From Rikenellaceae bacterium (GTDB taxonomy: Bacteria; Bacteroidota; Bacteroidia; Bacteroidales; UBA932), in NCBI GenBank assembly GCA_900769905.1, contig CAAGIL010000101.1, forward strand, positions 1 through 13,907: a stretch of DNA of 13,907 bases, in the 5' to 3' direction. Made by a program: the position numbers and the translations under genes. Below, piece by piece: positions 13,683 through 13,907 of this stretch. The notes beneath the pieces were generated by a model. That model saw nothing but the letters and a program-made list of their open reading frames with translations. It had not been told where the DNA came from and ran no database searches. Numbering within the stretch: position 1 is the stretch's first letter; each line of letters opens with the position of its first letter.

Positions 13683-13907
13683 GGCTGTACGGGCTTGCCC
13701 TGTGCTATAGCCCGCGCATTGCTGCGCTTGAACATTGCCACTAGAAGTCCGCATCAGCGGACCGCCCCGGCCCGTGACTTTGCGCAGCAAAGTTGGAAAG
13801 GGCTTGAGGGGCGCCAGGGTTTGGGGTGGGAACCCCAGTAAAAAAGGAATCGGGCGGCCGCGAAGCGAAAGCAGGGCGGGCCCGCGCGATAGCTTCGCGC
13901 AGCGCCA
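13683..13907. other. Hairpin-dense non-coding tract to window edge
   Basis: Many short perfect inverted repeats follow one another: GGGC-TT-GCCC (13691-13700), GCGCA-TTGC-TGCGC (13714-13727), GTCCGC-ATCA-GCGGAC (13747-13762), ACTTTGC-GCA-GCAAAGT (13777-13793), and GGGT...ACCCC around 13817-13835. CGCGAAGC (13859-13866) pairs with GCTTCGCG (13892-13899) around the palindrome GCGGGCCCGC (13876-13885). The segment 13820-13845 repeats the GGGG/CCCC-AGTAAAAA motif found at 1095-1117. No gene is supported here. It may be part of a repeat or mobile element that continues past the edge. Confidence 0.6.

Overview
The window looks like chromosomal DNA of a Bacteroidales bacterium, possibly from the Rikenellaceae/Alistipes side of the order. 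The family is only an impression; the order-level call is firmer. It rests on three exact TAnnTTTG-type -7 promoter boxes, weak or absent Shine-Dalgarno sequences, gene content (GH92 mannosidase remnant, Dabb protein, M23 lipoprotein, DUF853/HerA-like ATPase) and the layout of the thiamine operon. Genes are moderately GC-rich. Nearly all intact genes lie on the minus strand; only the small Dabb gene at the left end and a gene relic at the right end are on plus.

The core (6240-12705, minus) is a thiamine operon. It reads from a TPP riboswitch into a methyltransferase-TenA fusion, thiD, thiS, thiE, thiG, thiF, thiH and a TenI/ThiE-like gene. Junctions are tight: TAATG overlap thiD/thiS, ATGA overlap thiH/tenI-like, and gaps of 1-24 bp elsewhere. 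The set makes the thiazole (ThiS-ThiF sulfur carrier, ThiH dehydroglycine from tyrosine, ThiG synthase, TenI tautomerase), salvages and phosphorylates the pyrimidine (TenA, ThiD) and couples the halves (ThiE). No thiC is present here, so from this window alone the pyrimidine appears to be salvaged rather than made.

Left of it (1162-6189, minus) are a HerA-like ATPase with a promoter, an M23 endopeptidase lipoprotein 9 bp behind it, trmO, and a Tat-exported dipeptide epimerase of the enolase superfamily. At the far left are an unexplained structured stretch, a 14-bp tandem repeat and a Dabb-domain gene on plus.

The unusual material is at the two ends. The right end holds a GH92 alpha-mannosidase relic, reduced to a start/signal piece and a C-terminal tail. 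It faces away from the thiamine operon across a palindromic pair of promoter boxes. After it come a 15-bp repeat, an array of alternating 51- and 63-bp units (114-bp period), a four-armed inverted repeat and a hairpin-dense tract. A second copy of the 51/63 array, followed by the same GGGG/CCCC hairpin motif, lies in the same orientation near the left end. The arrays therefore appear to be a dispersed, mosaic repeat family whose nature I cannot assign.
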